Assembly: GCF_019396345.1 (NCBI RefSeq)
Contig: NZ_JAHKRM010000006.1
Span: 372,001-436,000 of the forward strand
Length of the DNA: 64,000 nucleotides
Direction of reading: 5' to 3'
DNA from: Nonomuraea guangzhouensis
Lineage (GTDB): Bacteria; Actinomycetota; Actinomycetes; Streptosporangiales; Streptosporangiaceae
Part shown: positions 24,952 to 32,924 of the stretch, in pieces
Layout: each line of letters opens with the position of its first letter
Numbering within the stretch: position 1 is the stretch's first letter
Notes under the pieces: model-generated
Told to the model about the DNA's origin: nothing
Databases searched by the model: none
What the model saw: the letters and a program-made list of their open reading frames with translations, nothing else
Translations under genes and position numbers: made by a program

Positions 24952-25262
24952 TGGCGTGCGGGCATTCGTCGGTGAGTGATCCATGGGACGCCATTGATGA
25001 TCAGATCCTCGAAGCGCGCATCATCCAGGCCCTGATGGTGATTCGAGATCACTCCGGCAGCACGCTCCACGAAGCCATCGACAGGTTCAGGGAGCGCTAC
25101 GACTATCTCCGCGAGACTCGTTCAGACGTCTTCACCACGCCCACGGGAAGCATGGGCGCGGCTTCTACTCCTGAGTGGTTCTACGGGCGACAAGTGGCCC
25201 CACCTACGCGTGGACGGTGGCCCCATCCTGTGATCGGAGAAGTACGTTCCGCTGAGTTTTGA
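24951..25262 (+). CDS. Hypothetical protein coupled to the Mth938-like gene
   Basis: 103 residues. The ATG at 24951 shares its A with the TGA of the preceding gene (TGATG), a sign of translational coupling; a GTG at 24972 is a possible alternative start. The core DPWDAIDDQILEARIIQALM and STLHEAIDRFRERYDYLRET recalls small helical domains related to the ribosomal L7/L12 C-terminus, a weak likeness only. The last ~25 residues run into a repeat sequence (25192-25208), so the original C-terminus may have been replaced. Confidence 0.55.
   Translation: MACGHSSVSDPWDAIDDQILEARIIQALMVIRDHSGSTLHEAIDRFRERYDYLRETRSDVFTTPTGSMGAASTPEWFYGRQVAPPTRGRWPHPVIGEVRSAEF
25192..25208 (+). repeat. 17-bp inverted repeat, left copy
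   Basis: AAGTGGCCCCACCTACG here is present as its exact reverse complement at 26184-26200. The two copies face each other across ~975 bp that hold the DinB-like gene. The spacing resembles terminal repeats of a small insertion or non-autonomous element, although no transposase is present. Confidence 0.75.
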
Positions 25263-25326
25263 CGCTTGATGTGCTCCGGGGCCTTCTACCTGCATGTCCG
25301 AAGCTCGATCGCCGATTACCGAAAAG

Positions 25327-25890
25327 TCATATTCGGCGCGGTACGGCTCCGTCCTGCCAGAGGTAGAGGTCGCGCAGCAGAGAAATCTCGGCGCCGTGAT
25401 GGATCAGCTCCTTGTTGACGTGCTGGACGATGACCTCCATGGGAAGCCGCTCGGGACCCACCGCGGGCGGATTCTCCAGGTCGGCGTCCGAGAGTTCGCG
25501 GACCCCCGCGTTCCATCTCCCGTACATCTCATCGAGCTGTTTCAGCGCCTCGTCAGCGGTCCCCGCGTAGGCGAATGTCTGGGAGTCGATGTCCTGGCCG
25601 CCGAAGTGCCATCCGACCCGATAGCCCAGGCACGAGACGATGATGTGCGCCAGCCGCCAGGCAATCGTGGTCACCGGCGCCGGCACCGGGTCAGGGGACG
25701 CGGAGTCCATCGTCCACTCCCCTGAACCTGCCGACATCGGTGCGGCCGACGTGCCACGTGGGCGGATGCTCCAGCAGTCGCGCACCGGCTCCCAGAAGTA
25801 CTCCTCATCGGCAAGACCGTCCAGCCGCGGCCGCAGGTTCTTGCGCCAGTACCAGTCCAACTGCTCCGCGAGCCGCTCGCTTCTTGTCAT
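25327..25890 (-). CDS. DinB-family protein
   Basis: A 187-residue four-helix protein. The N-terminal helix RSERLAEQLDWYWRKNLRPR is followed by LADEEYFWEPVRDCWSIRPR, a frequent DinB opening, then TTIAWRLAHIIVSCLGYRVG with a metal-ligand His, and VIVQHVNKELIHHGAEISLL with the further histidines. DinB/YfiT proteins are metal-dependent thiol transferases or damage-inducible proteins; in actinobacteria many use mycothiol. It lies between 17-bp inverted repeats. Confidence 0.85.
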   Translation of the reverse strand: MTRSERLAEQLDWYWRKNLRPRLDGLADEEYFWEPVRDCWSIRPRGTSAAPMSAGSGEWTMDSASPDPVPAPVTTIAWRLAHIIVSCLGYRVGWHFGGQDIDSQTFAYAGTADEALKQLDEMYGRWNAGVRELSDADLENPPAVGPERLPMEVIVQHVNKELIHHGAEISLLRDLYLWQDGAVPRRI

Positions 25891-26183
25891 TTCCGCACAC
25901 TACCGGCCACGGAGATCTAGCTGCGAGCCTCGCGGACGCCGTCGCCGGCCGTGGGCCGCGAGAACGTACCGCACCGGGAGATGATGCTGGGGGATGATGC
26001 GCCTTCGGGCCGCGCCGCCGCGAGTACCCCGAGCGAGCGCCATGCCAGAGCCTCCGACCTGCATGTTCGAAGATGGCGAAGACAGATGATCCCGAGACCA
26101 GCGACCCTGGAACACGATAGGTGAGGCCAAATCTCGTCCTTGATCAAGGCAGTCAAGATTGCTAACTGGGGCCGACGCTCGCC

Positions 26184-26200
26184 CGTAGGTGGGGCCACTT
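26184..26200 (-). repeat. 17-bp inverted repeat, right copy
   Basis: CGTAGGTGGGGCCACTT is the exact reverse complement of 25192-25208. The surrounding 25891-26555 contains no supportable gene; besides this copy it holds a solitary integrase-arm-like segment and a 30-bp palindrome. Confidence 0.75.
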
Positions 26201-26312
26201 CTCACCCTGAAACCACCTGAGGTCGACGCCCGTTGCGGTCCCCCGTCTGTCCGCGGCGTTCATCGAAGACCGAACGGCATTCCTGACCTGCATTGAGCCG
26301 TGTCTTCCACTC

Positions 26313-26370
26313 GTGCCCGTTCGCAGAGCGATCAGCGGGGACTCGCGGGGACGCGCGGCTCCTCGACTGG
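26313..26370 (+). repeat. Solitary arm segment without tRNA core
   Basis: GTGCCCGTTCGCAGAGCGAT followed by CAGCGGGGACTCGCGG matches the left part of the long-arm att class (compare 13343 and 28424). Where the rest of the arm and the core should follow, there is instead a 30-bp palindrome. It looks like a broken att junction. Confidence 0.7.
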
Positions 26371-26400
26371 CAGGGGTCACGTCCGTGGACGTGACCCCTG
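26371..26400. other. 30-bp near-perfect palindrome
   Basis: CAGGGGTCACGTCC and GGACGTGACCCCTG are exact reverse complements separated by GT, giving a 14-bp stem with a 2-base centre. It starts right where the solitary arm segment loses homology. It may be a protein-binding site, a cruciform, or a recombination scar. No T tract follows, so a simple terminator is less likely. Confidence 0.8.
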
Positions 26401-26555
26401 TGACAACAACGGCCACGAACGAAGGCAGATCAACTCAGCCTTCGGAACCGACGTTCTACGCAACGGGAGCCGTACGACCCTGTGAATGATCGTGCTCATA
26501 AGAAGCGGTCACCATGCGTTGATCTTCCTCCTGAAGCCTAACCTGTGTCCTGCGT

Positions 26556-27206
26556 CTAAACGGAGAACGGGTACGCATCGTTGACTACCAGTTCCGTCAC
26601 CTTGAGCAGGCGGCGGTGGTAGTCATAGGCGTCGTGGAAGGAGGAGGGGTAGCCCAGGTGATGCAGATGCCATCGGAGTTTGCGCAGGCACCTGAGGAGA
26701 GTGGCTTTGTGGCCTGAGCCGGTCGTGCCGTTGTTGCGTAGGTAGGTCGATACGCAGTCGGCGAGAGTGGCGTTCAGTTCGACGAGGTCGTCCCTCACCG
26801 AGGTCGGTACGTCAGGGAATGGGACGGGCACATGCCGGCCCCACAGGATCCCGATCTCTCGAAACATCACCCGATGGCCTTCCGGCCCGGGCCATCTCCA
26901 TCCATGCAGGTATCGCACTTCGGACGCCAACGGACTACGGCGATGCCTTGACTTTTCGAGGCGGCGCCGGTCGGCGAAGGCGTCGATCTCCGCCAGCCAA
27001 GCATTCCGGCTGAGTTCCAGCATGTCCAGCGCTCGGATCAGAGCCAACTCATCGCGTCGAAGGTTTCCTGCCGTGGCCAGGTATGAGCAGGTCGCATTGA
27101 AGCCGATCGGGTGGTAGCGGCTGACTGCGCACCTCAGCGCGCGGAAGCGTCCTCCGTAAGGAAGATCACGATCGCGAACGCGTCTGGCGTATGTCCCGAA
27201 TCCCAC
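26556..27206 (-). CDS. Hypothetical protein of unknown family
   Basis: A 216-residue basic, Arg/His/Trp-rich protein starting at GTG (VGFGTYARRVRDRDLPYGGR). Segments such as YHPIGFNATCSYLATAG and LHHLGYPSSFHDAYDYHRRL look like a compact conserved fold, not a random frame. I cannot name a domain; there is no signal peptide, membrane span or known catalytic motif. It is the last gene before att junction 5. Confidence 0.6.
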   Translation of the reverse strand: MGFGTYARRVRDRDLPYGGRFRALRCAVSRYHPIGFNATCSYLATAGNLRRDELALIRALDMLELSRNAWLAEIDAFADRRRLEKSRHRRSPLASEVRYLHGWRWPGPEGHRVMFREIGILWGRHVPVPFPDVPTSVRDDLVELNATLADCVSTYLRNNGTTGSGHKATLLRCLRKLRWHLHHLGYPSSFHDAYDYHRRLLKVTELVVNDAYPFSV

Positions 27207-27332
27207 GGCACCATCATGTCTTCCCCGAGGCCTGGCACGCTTACCCTTCGGGCAGGTCGACGGCAGACGGGATGATCAGCTGGGCAGGATGCGCGCGTCG
27301 CACGAGAAACACCAGGTCGCGGGCTGATCGCC

Positions 27333-27480
27333 GGGCCATTAGCGGGCCATTGACAGGGGTGACGAGGGATCGATCACGGTCACTCAGGACCGGCTTTCTG
27401 CCCAGCTCAGCGCCTCATCAGGCCGTGATTGATGCAGTTCCCAAGCTGACAGCGCGGGTTCGATTCCCGTCACCCGCTCT
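27333..27480 (+). repeat. att-like junction 5 (short-arm type)
   Basis: GGGCC at 27333 and 27344 takes the place of the 11-bp-spaced GTGCC pair; the core 27438-27480 starts exactly 105 bases on, as in junctions 1 and 4. The core matches the tRNA-Gly 3' half except for the final base before CA (CTCT for CTCC). Homology to junction 4 extends upstream to 27247. The remainder of 27207-27672 has no gene. Confidence 0.85.
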
Positions 27481-27672
27481 AGGAGAGACCGGCTCGCCGC
27501 CCCCTTCGGAGGGTCGGCTTCGGAGGGTTCTTGTGCTGGTCGGGAGACGCTCCCCAAGCCTCTCGCCTTATGAGGTTCTCAGGGCGCGGTGTGCCCATTC
27601 ATCACCATCGGCAACGGTAAGCCCTCGGCATCTAGACAGCCGAGGCTGAAAGATCGGCGCTAGCATGCGGCG

Positions 27673-28236
27673 ATGGACTGGGGCGCCTTCGAGAAGGCAT
27701 GGCATGACAGCGGATGCCGCATCCTGAGTGACCTCGCAGCGGCGTGTCCAGGCGAGCGACTGTACGGCGCGGCCTTCCATCTCTTCTATATGGACGGCGT
27801 CAAGATCCTCCCGCCCGCCCTAGCCGCCAACATCGAGGCAGCGGTGCACGAGGACTATGAGTACTCGACACGGTTCACCCCGCCGGAGTGGCGGTGGGAC
27901 GTCCTGGACGCGACGAGCGATGCGATGTCGCCGTGGTATCTCAGTCTCACTGAGGAGTATCTGGCACCCGCTGCCACCGAGACCGAACGGGATGCGGCGA
28001 TGAACGCGCTCGAGGCGGCGCACGACACCGCGATGGCCAACGTCTGCAAAGCGATCACCACGACAGCGCGCCGGGGCGACATCCACGGGTCGCTTCCGCC
28101 TGGGTTCGTCGTCGTCATCCTCGAAGGGCAACGCGGGGATGAGGAGGCCGGTCTGATCCGGAAGAGCGTCGACCCGCAGCTGCTGCCGACAGTCCCTGAG
28201 CTGGCCGAGTACCTGCGGCAACTCGAGGAGACTTGA
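27673..28236 (+). CDS. DUF4303 domain protein
   Basis: A 187-residue acidic protein: FEKAWHDSGCRILSDLAAAC, GERLYGAAFHLFYMDGVKIL, and YSTRFTPPEWRWDVLDATSD are typical of DUF4303, a family found among immunity proteins of polymorphic toxin systems and as orphans. It is the only gene between junctions 5 and 6. No toxin partner is nearby. Confidence 0.75.
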   Translation: MDWGAFEKAWHDSGCRILSDLAAACPGERLYGAAFHLFYMDGVKILPPALAANIEAAVHEDYEYSTRFTPPEWRWDVLDATSDAMSPWYLSLTEEYLAPAATETERDAAMNALEAAHDTAMANVCKAITTTARRGDIHGSLPPGFVVVILEGQRGDEEAGLIRKSVDPQLLPTVPELAEYLRQLEET

Positions 28237-28423
28237 GCCCCCCCAGCCAGCTCAGCGTCCCTCAGTTCAGTCGCGATTACCCAGCTCTCCAAGACAGGTC
28301 TCTTGCCGATCCTGTAAAACAGAGCGCCCGCAAAAGAGCAGCCCTTGTACGTGAAGGACCTCTAGCGCGAGCTGATTTGAACGGCGTCAGAGACGCGTGG
28401 GGGACCTACCGATCAGAAGGTGC

Positions 28424-28576
28424 GTGCCCGTTCGGACGGCGATCAGCAGGGAGTCACGGGGACTCAGCGGCACTCAACCCATGTCTGCCCAGGTCAGCGC
28501 TTCTCCAGCTCAGTCCGCATGATCTTGAAAGAGTCCCAAGCTGACAGCGCGGGTTCGATTCCCGTCACCCGCTCCA
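28424..28576 (+). repeat. att-like junction 6 (long-arm type, perfect core)
   Basis: One clear GTGCC at 28424 is followed by CGTTCGGACGGCGATCAGC, the long-arm signature; the first GTGCC of the pair is degenerate (GGTGCG just upstream). The core 28534-28576 starts 110 bases after the second GTGCC position and equals the tRNA-Gly 3' half. The short gap 28237-28423 has no gene. Confidence 0.85.
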
Positions 28577-28610
28577 AGCACGAAAAGCACTGTCCGGCAT
28601 GCCGGATCGC

Positions 28611-29237
28611 CTACTGCTCGAACCAGGCCACCAAGCGGACAGCATCGTCTCCGTGAATGTGCGCGAGCGTACGCATGACTGTCCATACCCCGTGCCAGAG
28701 GCTGTCGGGCGGGACGGCGAGGCGGCGCGTGGCACGCTCAACACGGAAGACAGTGTCTCTGTCCTTCCATTCGGTGCCTTCATCCCACAGCACGGCAACC
28801 TGATAAGGGTCGACCGTCAAGGTATCCACACCACTTACCCGAGCAAATCTGCGGCTCCATACCGAGCGGTAAACGAGCTCTAGGCTCTGATCGGGAAGCT
28901 GCCGGTACTGGGCCACGTTGGTCGGGTGAAGCGCGGGTTCATCCCAGTCGATCGCGGTGACCTCATCCCAGTTCAACCACGTGACACCGAAGGCAGCTTC
29001 TCCCCATTCCGCCAAACCCGCTTTGGCGATCTCCGACGCATCCTGGGGGAGCCCGCGATCGGCCGCTATCGGTCGCCAGTGGCCTGAGCGGCGAATCCCG
29101 AAGAGGCACTCGAAGGCTTCGTAGTCTCTGCCCACCAACATCTTCAGCGAGATAGCAGCAACCCAAGCGGTCTCGCCGACATCGAGTCCGGGAGTCCATG
29201 TACGGCACTCGATGAATCCGTGGATGTCGGTTCCCAT
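28611..29237 (-). CDS. Hypothetical protein (MGTDIHGF-type)
   Basis: A 208-residue Trp-rich soluble protein that begins MGTDIHGFIECRTWTPGLDV and contains YEAFECLFGIRRSGHWRPIA. Proteins opening MGTDIHG recur in bacteria and phages, but I know no function. The Trp-rich middle may bind a carbohydrate or nucleotide, which is speculation. It is the sole gene between junctions 6 and 7. The ATG at 29237 is chosen because homologues begin there. Confidence 0.65.
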   Translation of the reverse strand: MGTDIHGFIECRTWTPGLDVGETAWVAAISLKMLVGRDYEAFECLFGIRRSGHWRPIAADRGLPQDASEIAKAGLAEWGEAAFGVTWLNWDEVTAIDWDEPALHPTNVAQYRQLPDQSLELVYRSVWSRRFARVSGVDTLTVDPYQVAVLWDEGTEWKDRDTVFRVERATRRLAVPPDSLWHGVWTVMRTLAHIHGDDAVRLVAWFEQ

Positions 29238-29355
29238 GCCGAGATCTTCTTGTCCGCGCAGAGGCGCTGTCCAACCCTTTGTGATCACGAGGCGGTAGGT
29301 GGATGAGGTAGATGCTCGAGCAGAGCGAGCGGAGTGCGCGCGGGCCGGCCAGGCC

Positions 29356-29491
29356 GTGCCCGCTGCGTGCCCGTTCGGACGGCGATCAGCGGGCAGTCGC
29401 GGGGACTCACGGTCACTCGACCGGCATCGTCCCAGGTCCGCGTTTCCCTGGTCAGACGCTGTGATCATGAAAGACTTTCCAAGCTGACAGC
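29356..29491 (+). repeat. att-like junction 7 (long-arm type, truncated core)
   Basis: GTGCC at 29356 and 29367 (11 bp apart), then CGTTCGGACGGCGATCAGCG. The core starts at 29476, 120 bases on, but only TTTCCAAGCTGACAGC remains; the T arm and acceptor part are gone. The rest of 29238-29705 shows no gene. Confidence 0.8.
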
Positions 29492-29705
29492 TTGCCTGGC
29501 CGATCACTATTGCCAGGCTCAGCAGACCATCCGGTTGGGCGAAATCGAATGCTCGCGTGAGGGCAAGGAACTCGGCACTGCCCTTCGATGTACGACGGCC
29601 GATCTTCAGAAGTCAGTCGACGGCCGGAGTTCGCGCCCAGAGAATGGGAAGACATAGACGCCACGAGCCTGCGGAGCTTGTCAGCTCAAGTCCTTCTGCA
29701 CAGGG

Positions 29706-30671
29706 TCATGCCGTCGATTGGCTGGGCGTGTAGACCAGGTCGACCCATTCCCGCTTGGCTTTCGCCGTAAAGCTCGCCAGGACACGGGTGATCTTGCCGT
29801 TCAGGTCAATCACTACTACCCGGGAGCCATCGTTGTCACTAGCCTCGACGGACAGGTGCTGATCGTCCCACCATCCGATCGCCGGCCCGCCCTCGTTGAC
29901 GCGCTTAACGAGCTTGCCCGTTTTGAAGTCCCACAGGCAGAAGTGGTTCTCGGTATACACGCACAGCGTGAGGATTCGCCTGCCCGAGGGCGAGAACGAA
30001 TCCGTGCCGTGCATGATGCCGATCTTGCGTAGCGTGCGGAGCGTGCGCCCGTCCTGCCGGTACACACGGACGCCTGCGTACAGGTCCGAGATGCCGGCGA
30101 CCAGATATTTGCCGTCCGGAGTCCACTGGAAAGTCGCATGTTCGTGGACGCTGCGGACGGTTACGGCCTTCGAGGTGCCGGCGACGGGGTCAACGATGAC
30201 GAAGCCGACCGTTTCGATCTCGTCTTTTTGGATGCTGAGGACGAGTCTGCGACCATCACGTGCCCAAATGGGGCTGGTGGCGTTCAGCGGTTTCCGTACC
30301 GTACGAATGCGCTTGGACCTGCCCTCGCTATCGAAGATCACAACGGAGTTGTATGTCCCGGGAGAGGAGTAGGGCACGCCCGCGACGTTTCCACCTTTCG
30401 GCGCCGGTTGCAGCTCGCCATACCCTTTCTTCGCCACGAAGGTATTCCCATCGGATGAGCGGAGATAGGCGGCACGGCGTGATGACGACACCTCCTTGCT
30501 GAAGGCCGTCATCCTCCACGGATCACCGTCCTGCTCATGTAATACGACGCCAGCGTTGGGCACGTCGATGTCGACGCCGATGCGTTGCTGAGCGGATGCG
30601 GGAGTGGTGGCGAGCATGGACAGAAGCAGGCTCACGGATAGCACACCACGTAACAGGAGAGCGTTGATCAC
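29706..30671 (-). CDS. Secreted TolB/WD40-like beta-propeller protein
   Basis: A 321-residue protein with a signal peptide (INALLLRGVLSVSLLLSMLA, cleavage likely after SAQ). The body has propeller-blade repeats: TSPIWARDGRRLVLSIQKDE, TFQWTPDGKYLVAGISDLYA, TDSFSPSGRRILTLCVYTEN and IGWWDDQHLSVEASDNDGSR, each with the SPDG-type turn of TolB repeats. Likely extracytoplasmic; partner unknown. Confidence 0.8.
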   Translation of the reverse strand: MINALLLRGVLSVSLLLSMLATTPASAQQRIGVDIDVPNAGVVLHEQDGDPWRMTAFSKEVSSSRRAAYLRSSDGNTFVAKKGYGELQPAPKGGNVAGVPYSSPGTYNSVVIFDSEGRSKRIRTVRKPLNATSPIWARDGRRLVLSIQKDEIETVGFVIVDPVAGTSKAVTVRSVHEHATFQWTPDGKYLVAGISDLYAGVRVYRQDGRTLRTLRKIGIMHGTDSFSPSGRRILTLCVYTENHFCLWDFKTGKLVKRVNEGGPAIGWWDDQHLSVEASDNDGSRVVVIDLNGKITRVLASFTAKAKREWVDLVYTPSQSTA

Positions 30672-30784
30672 GATGGCAGCATAGAGAAAGGTCGTGGTCT
30701 GCGAAGGCGTCCACGTTAGGATCGCGCTGTCTTGACAACGTGATCTATCGCGCTCTTATAGAGATGGGGGAAGTTCACCACAGC

Positions 30785-31282
30785 ATGACCAGCCACATGG
30801 AACGCCCGCTGCTCTTCCTCGATGTCGACGGGCCGCTTCTCCCATTCGGTGAGGCCCCGCAACGCGAACCGTTGGCTACCACACCCGACTCACACTTGGC
30901 GCGGCTCACCTCCGAAGTGGGGCGTCGGCTGGCGGCGCTGCCCTGCGAACTCGTCTGGGCCACCACCTGGGAAGACGAGGCGAACGCCGAGATAGCACCC
31001 CGAATCGGGCTGCCGTGCCTGCCAGTCGTGAACTGGCCGGACCCATCCGACGGGGATGAACGTGAGAACCAATGGTTCGGGCTTCACTGGAAGACCCGGA
31101 CCCTGGTGAACTGGGCGGCCGGACGCGCGTTCGCCTGGGTCGACGACGAGATCACCGACGCCGATCGGGACTGGGTCTCCACGCACCATGGCGGCCGGGC
31201 ACTCCTCCACCACGTGGAGTCATTCCGGGGACTCGCCGACGAAGATTTCGCAGCCCTCGATCAATGGCTTCGAGCTCTGTGA
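30785..31282 (+). CDS. HAD-domain protein (HAD_SAK type)
   Basis: About 165 residues. RPLLFLDVDGPLLPFGEAP at the start is the first HAD motif (DxDG), LVWATTWEDEANAEIAP is motif II and FAWVDDEITDADRDWV supplies the acidic motif near the C-terminus. This layout is that of the HAD domain of the 'Swiss Army Knife' RNA-repair family, which is often encoded as a stand-alone phosphatase. In-frame ATGs also occur upstream (30764), so the start is uncertain. Confidence 0.8.
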   Translation: MTSHMERPLLFLDVDGPLLPFGEAPQREPLATTPDSHLARLTSEVGRRLAALPCELVWATTWEDEANAEIAPRIGLPCLPVVNWPDPSDGDERENQWFGLHWKTRTLVNWAAGRAFAWVDDEITDADRDWVSTHHGGRALLHHVESFRGLADEDFAALDQWLRAL

Positions 31283-31310
31283 ATCACCCACAATCCATAG
31301 GATTTAACAA

Positions 31311-31466
31311 TTACTCCCACAGCCCTCGTTCGGCTACCAACTGCTCCAGCTCCTCATCGGACAGACCCTCGACAGGGGCCTGCATGTGGTCCCGAGTAGC
31401 GGCTTGGGCCACGATCAGATTGGGCTCCCGGAAGTAGGCCTCACCTCGGGCGGACTTGGCGTGAAC
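31311..31466 (-). pseudogene. Short C-terminal fragment downstream of the WD40 gene
   Basis: A frame with good amino-acid character, GEAYFREPNLIVAQAATRDH followed by LSDEELEQLVAERGLWE, lies just after the WD40 stop. It has no plausible start of its own. It may be the tail of a gene whose front was lost, or a chance frame. Reported because the composition is protein-like. Confidence 0.3.
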
Positions 31467-31468
31467 AC

Positions 31469-32554
31469 CTAGCGGGACTCGTTGCTTTTGATCTCCGGAA
31501 GGTCCCAGAGACGGACGGTGTGGTCTCGGCCGGCGGTGATGACGGCGGGGTGGGCATTCAGTTCGGTGAACCGGACGGCGAACACCTCGCTGGGGGCGTC
31601 GCGTTCCTCCCTCCGGTGCGCGGTGTTCGGCTCTGCCAGCAGGCGCCGATCCGCGATGTCCCACAGGCAGAGCGTGCCGTCCTCGCCGCCGGTCGCCGCG
31701 ACCACGCGACCGTCCACGACACCGGCATCGAGGCACTCGACATTGCCTCCCGGCACGGTGATCGGCTCGGCCCAGACCGGGTCGTCGGCGTCGCTCACAT
31801 CGCACACCGCAATGACCCGTTCTCCGGCCGCGACCAGGAACGCCTGGTCTTGACTGGTGGCCAGCGCGAAATGGTTAAAGCCGTCATCGATGTCGTCGGG
31901 CACGTCGAGTTCGACGATGGGTTCGTCTTCGTCGAAGTCCCACACGGTGATGCCGCCCTGCACGCCGTTGGCCGCGATGACCGACCGTCCCCACAGTGTT
32001 CCGGCTGCGATGCCCCCTGCGCATTCCAGTTCGTCGGTCAGCCAGAAGAGACCTTCTTCGCCGTCATCGTTCCCGGGCTCGTGCGCGTCGAGGTCGTCGG
32101 TCTCGGGCTTGCCGTTCTTCGCCGGGCTCTGCACCTCCATGCCCGGGGCGGCAAAGCCGAGAACGAAGAGGGTCTGTCCGCTGAGTGTCACCGCGCGAGC
32201 CGAGCTCACGCTTGTGGGTTCGGCACCGTCTAGTACCGCGCCGGTTTCCAGGTCCCATTGCGCGAAACCCTGGTGGTCACCGCCGCCGCCGACCACGATC
32301 CGGCCGTTGACCACCGCGGCTCCGAGCGCGGTGAGATCGGTGTAATCAATGTCCGAGTCTCCTTCATCAAGCCACGGATTATCGAGTTGGTACTCGGTCC
32401 ACTCATCGGTCGTCGGATCCCACGTGCAGGCGCGTCGGCTGACATCGTGCGTGCACACCACCAAAGGGCGTTCAGCCATGACGACGAGGTCGAAATCCAG
32501 GACGGCGCTTTCGGAGGGCACCTGGCTGGTCAGGACGGGTCGGAGTGCAGGCAT
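31469..32554 (-). CDS. WD40-repeat protein
   Basis: A 361-residue acidic protein with several WD-type blades: QGFAQWDLETGAVLDG, QGGITVWDFDEDEPIVELDV, GGEDGTLCLWDIADRRLLAE and ITAGRDHTVRLWDLPE at the C-terminus. No signal peptide, so probably cytoplasmic. WD40 propellers are scaffolds; in actinobacterial accessory regions they often pair with kinases or proteases, none of which is seen here. It is the last gene before junction 8. Confidence 0.85.
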   Translation of the reverse strand: MPALRPVLTSQVPSESAVLDFDLVVMAERPLVVCTHDVSRRACTWDPTTDEWTEYQLDNPWLDEGDSDIDYTDLTALGAAVVNGRIVVGGGGDHQGFAQWDLETGAVLDGAEPTSVSSARAVTLSGQTLFVLGFAAPGMEVQSPAKNGKPETDDLDAHEPGNDDGEEGLFWLTDELECAGGIAAGTLWGRSVIAANGVQGGITVWDFDEDEPIVELDVPDDIDDGFNHFALATSQDQAFLVAAGERVIAVCDVSDADDPVWAEPITVPGGNVECLDAGVVDGRVVAATGGEDGTLCLWDIADRRLLAEPNTAHRREERDAPSEVFAVRFTELNAHPAVITAGRDHTVRLWDLPEIKSNESR

Positions 32555-32691
32555 GGACGGATCTTAGGCGCGGAGCCCGACAATGATCAGCAAAATACCC
32601 GGTTGTGACAGGGGATCCTTCGCAGGATGAACGACTCTGCGCTGTCGTTGTCGAGCCTCAGCGAGGAGAGCACTTCACCAGCTTGATCGTC

Positions 32692-32829
32692 GTGCCATCA
32701 AAGGCGGTGGCGAGGGGTCAACCACGGTCACTCATGACCGTCCTCAGCCGCAGCTCAACGCCTCTACGAGCCAAGATCCCTGCAATTCCCAAGCTGACAG
32801 CACGGGTTCGATTCCCGTCACCCGCTCCA
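32692..32829 (+). repeat. att-like junction 8 (short-arm type)
   Basis: One GTGCC at 32692 survives; the core 32786-32829 starts 94 bases on, exactly the distance from the second GTGCC to the core in junctions 1 and 4. The arm keeps GGGGTCAACCACGGTCACTC. The core differs from the tRNA-Gly 3' half by one base (GCACGGG for GCGCGGG) and includes CCA. The remainder of 32555-32924 has no gene. Confidence 0.85.
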
Positions 32830-32924
32830 CTTATGAAGGCCCAGCTCAGGATGTGAATCCAGATTGTGGATCTTCGTCAGCTTCTGAAATAACCCTCTGG
32901 GCCAAGAGGCCTTCGGGCGCTTGC

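Noticed and set aside
12532-32829. The tRNA-like copies as extra tRNA genes
   Set aside because: Each copy begins at the anticodon loop; the acceptor 5' strand, D arm and 5' anticodon stem are absent, so none can fold as a tRNA.
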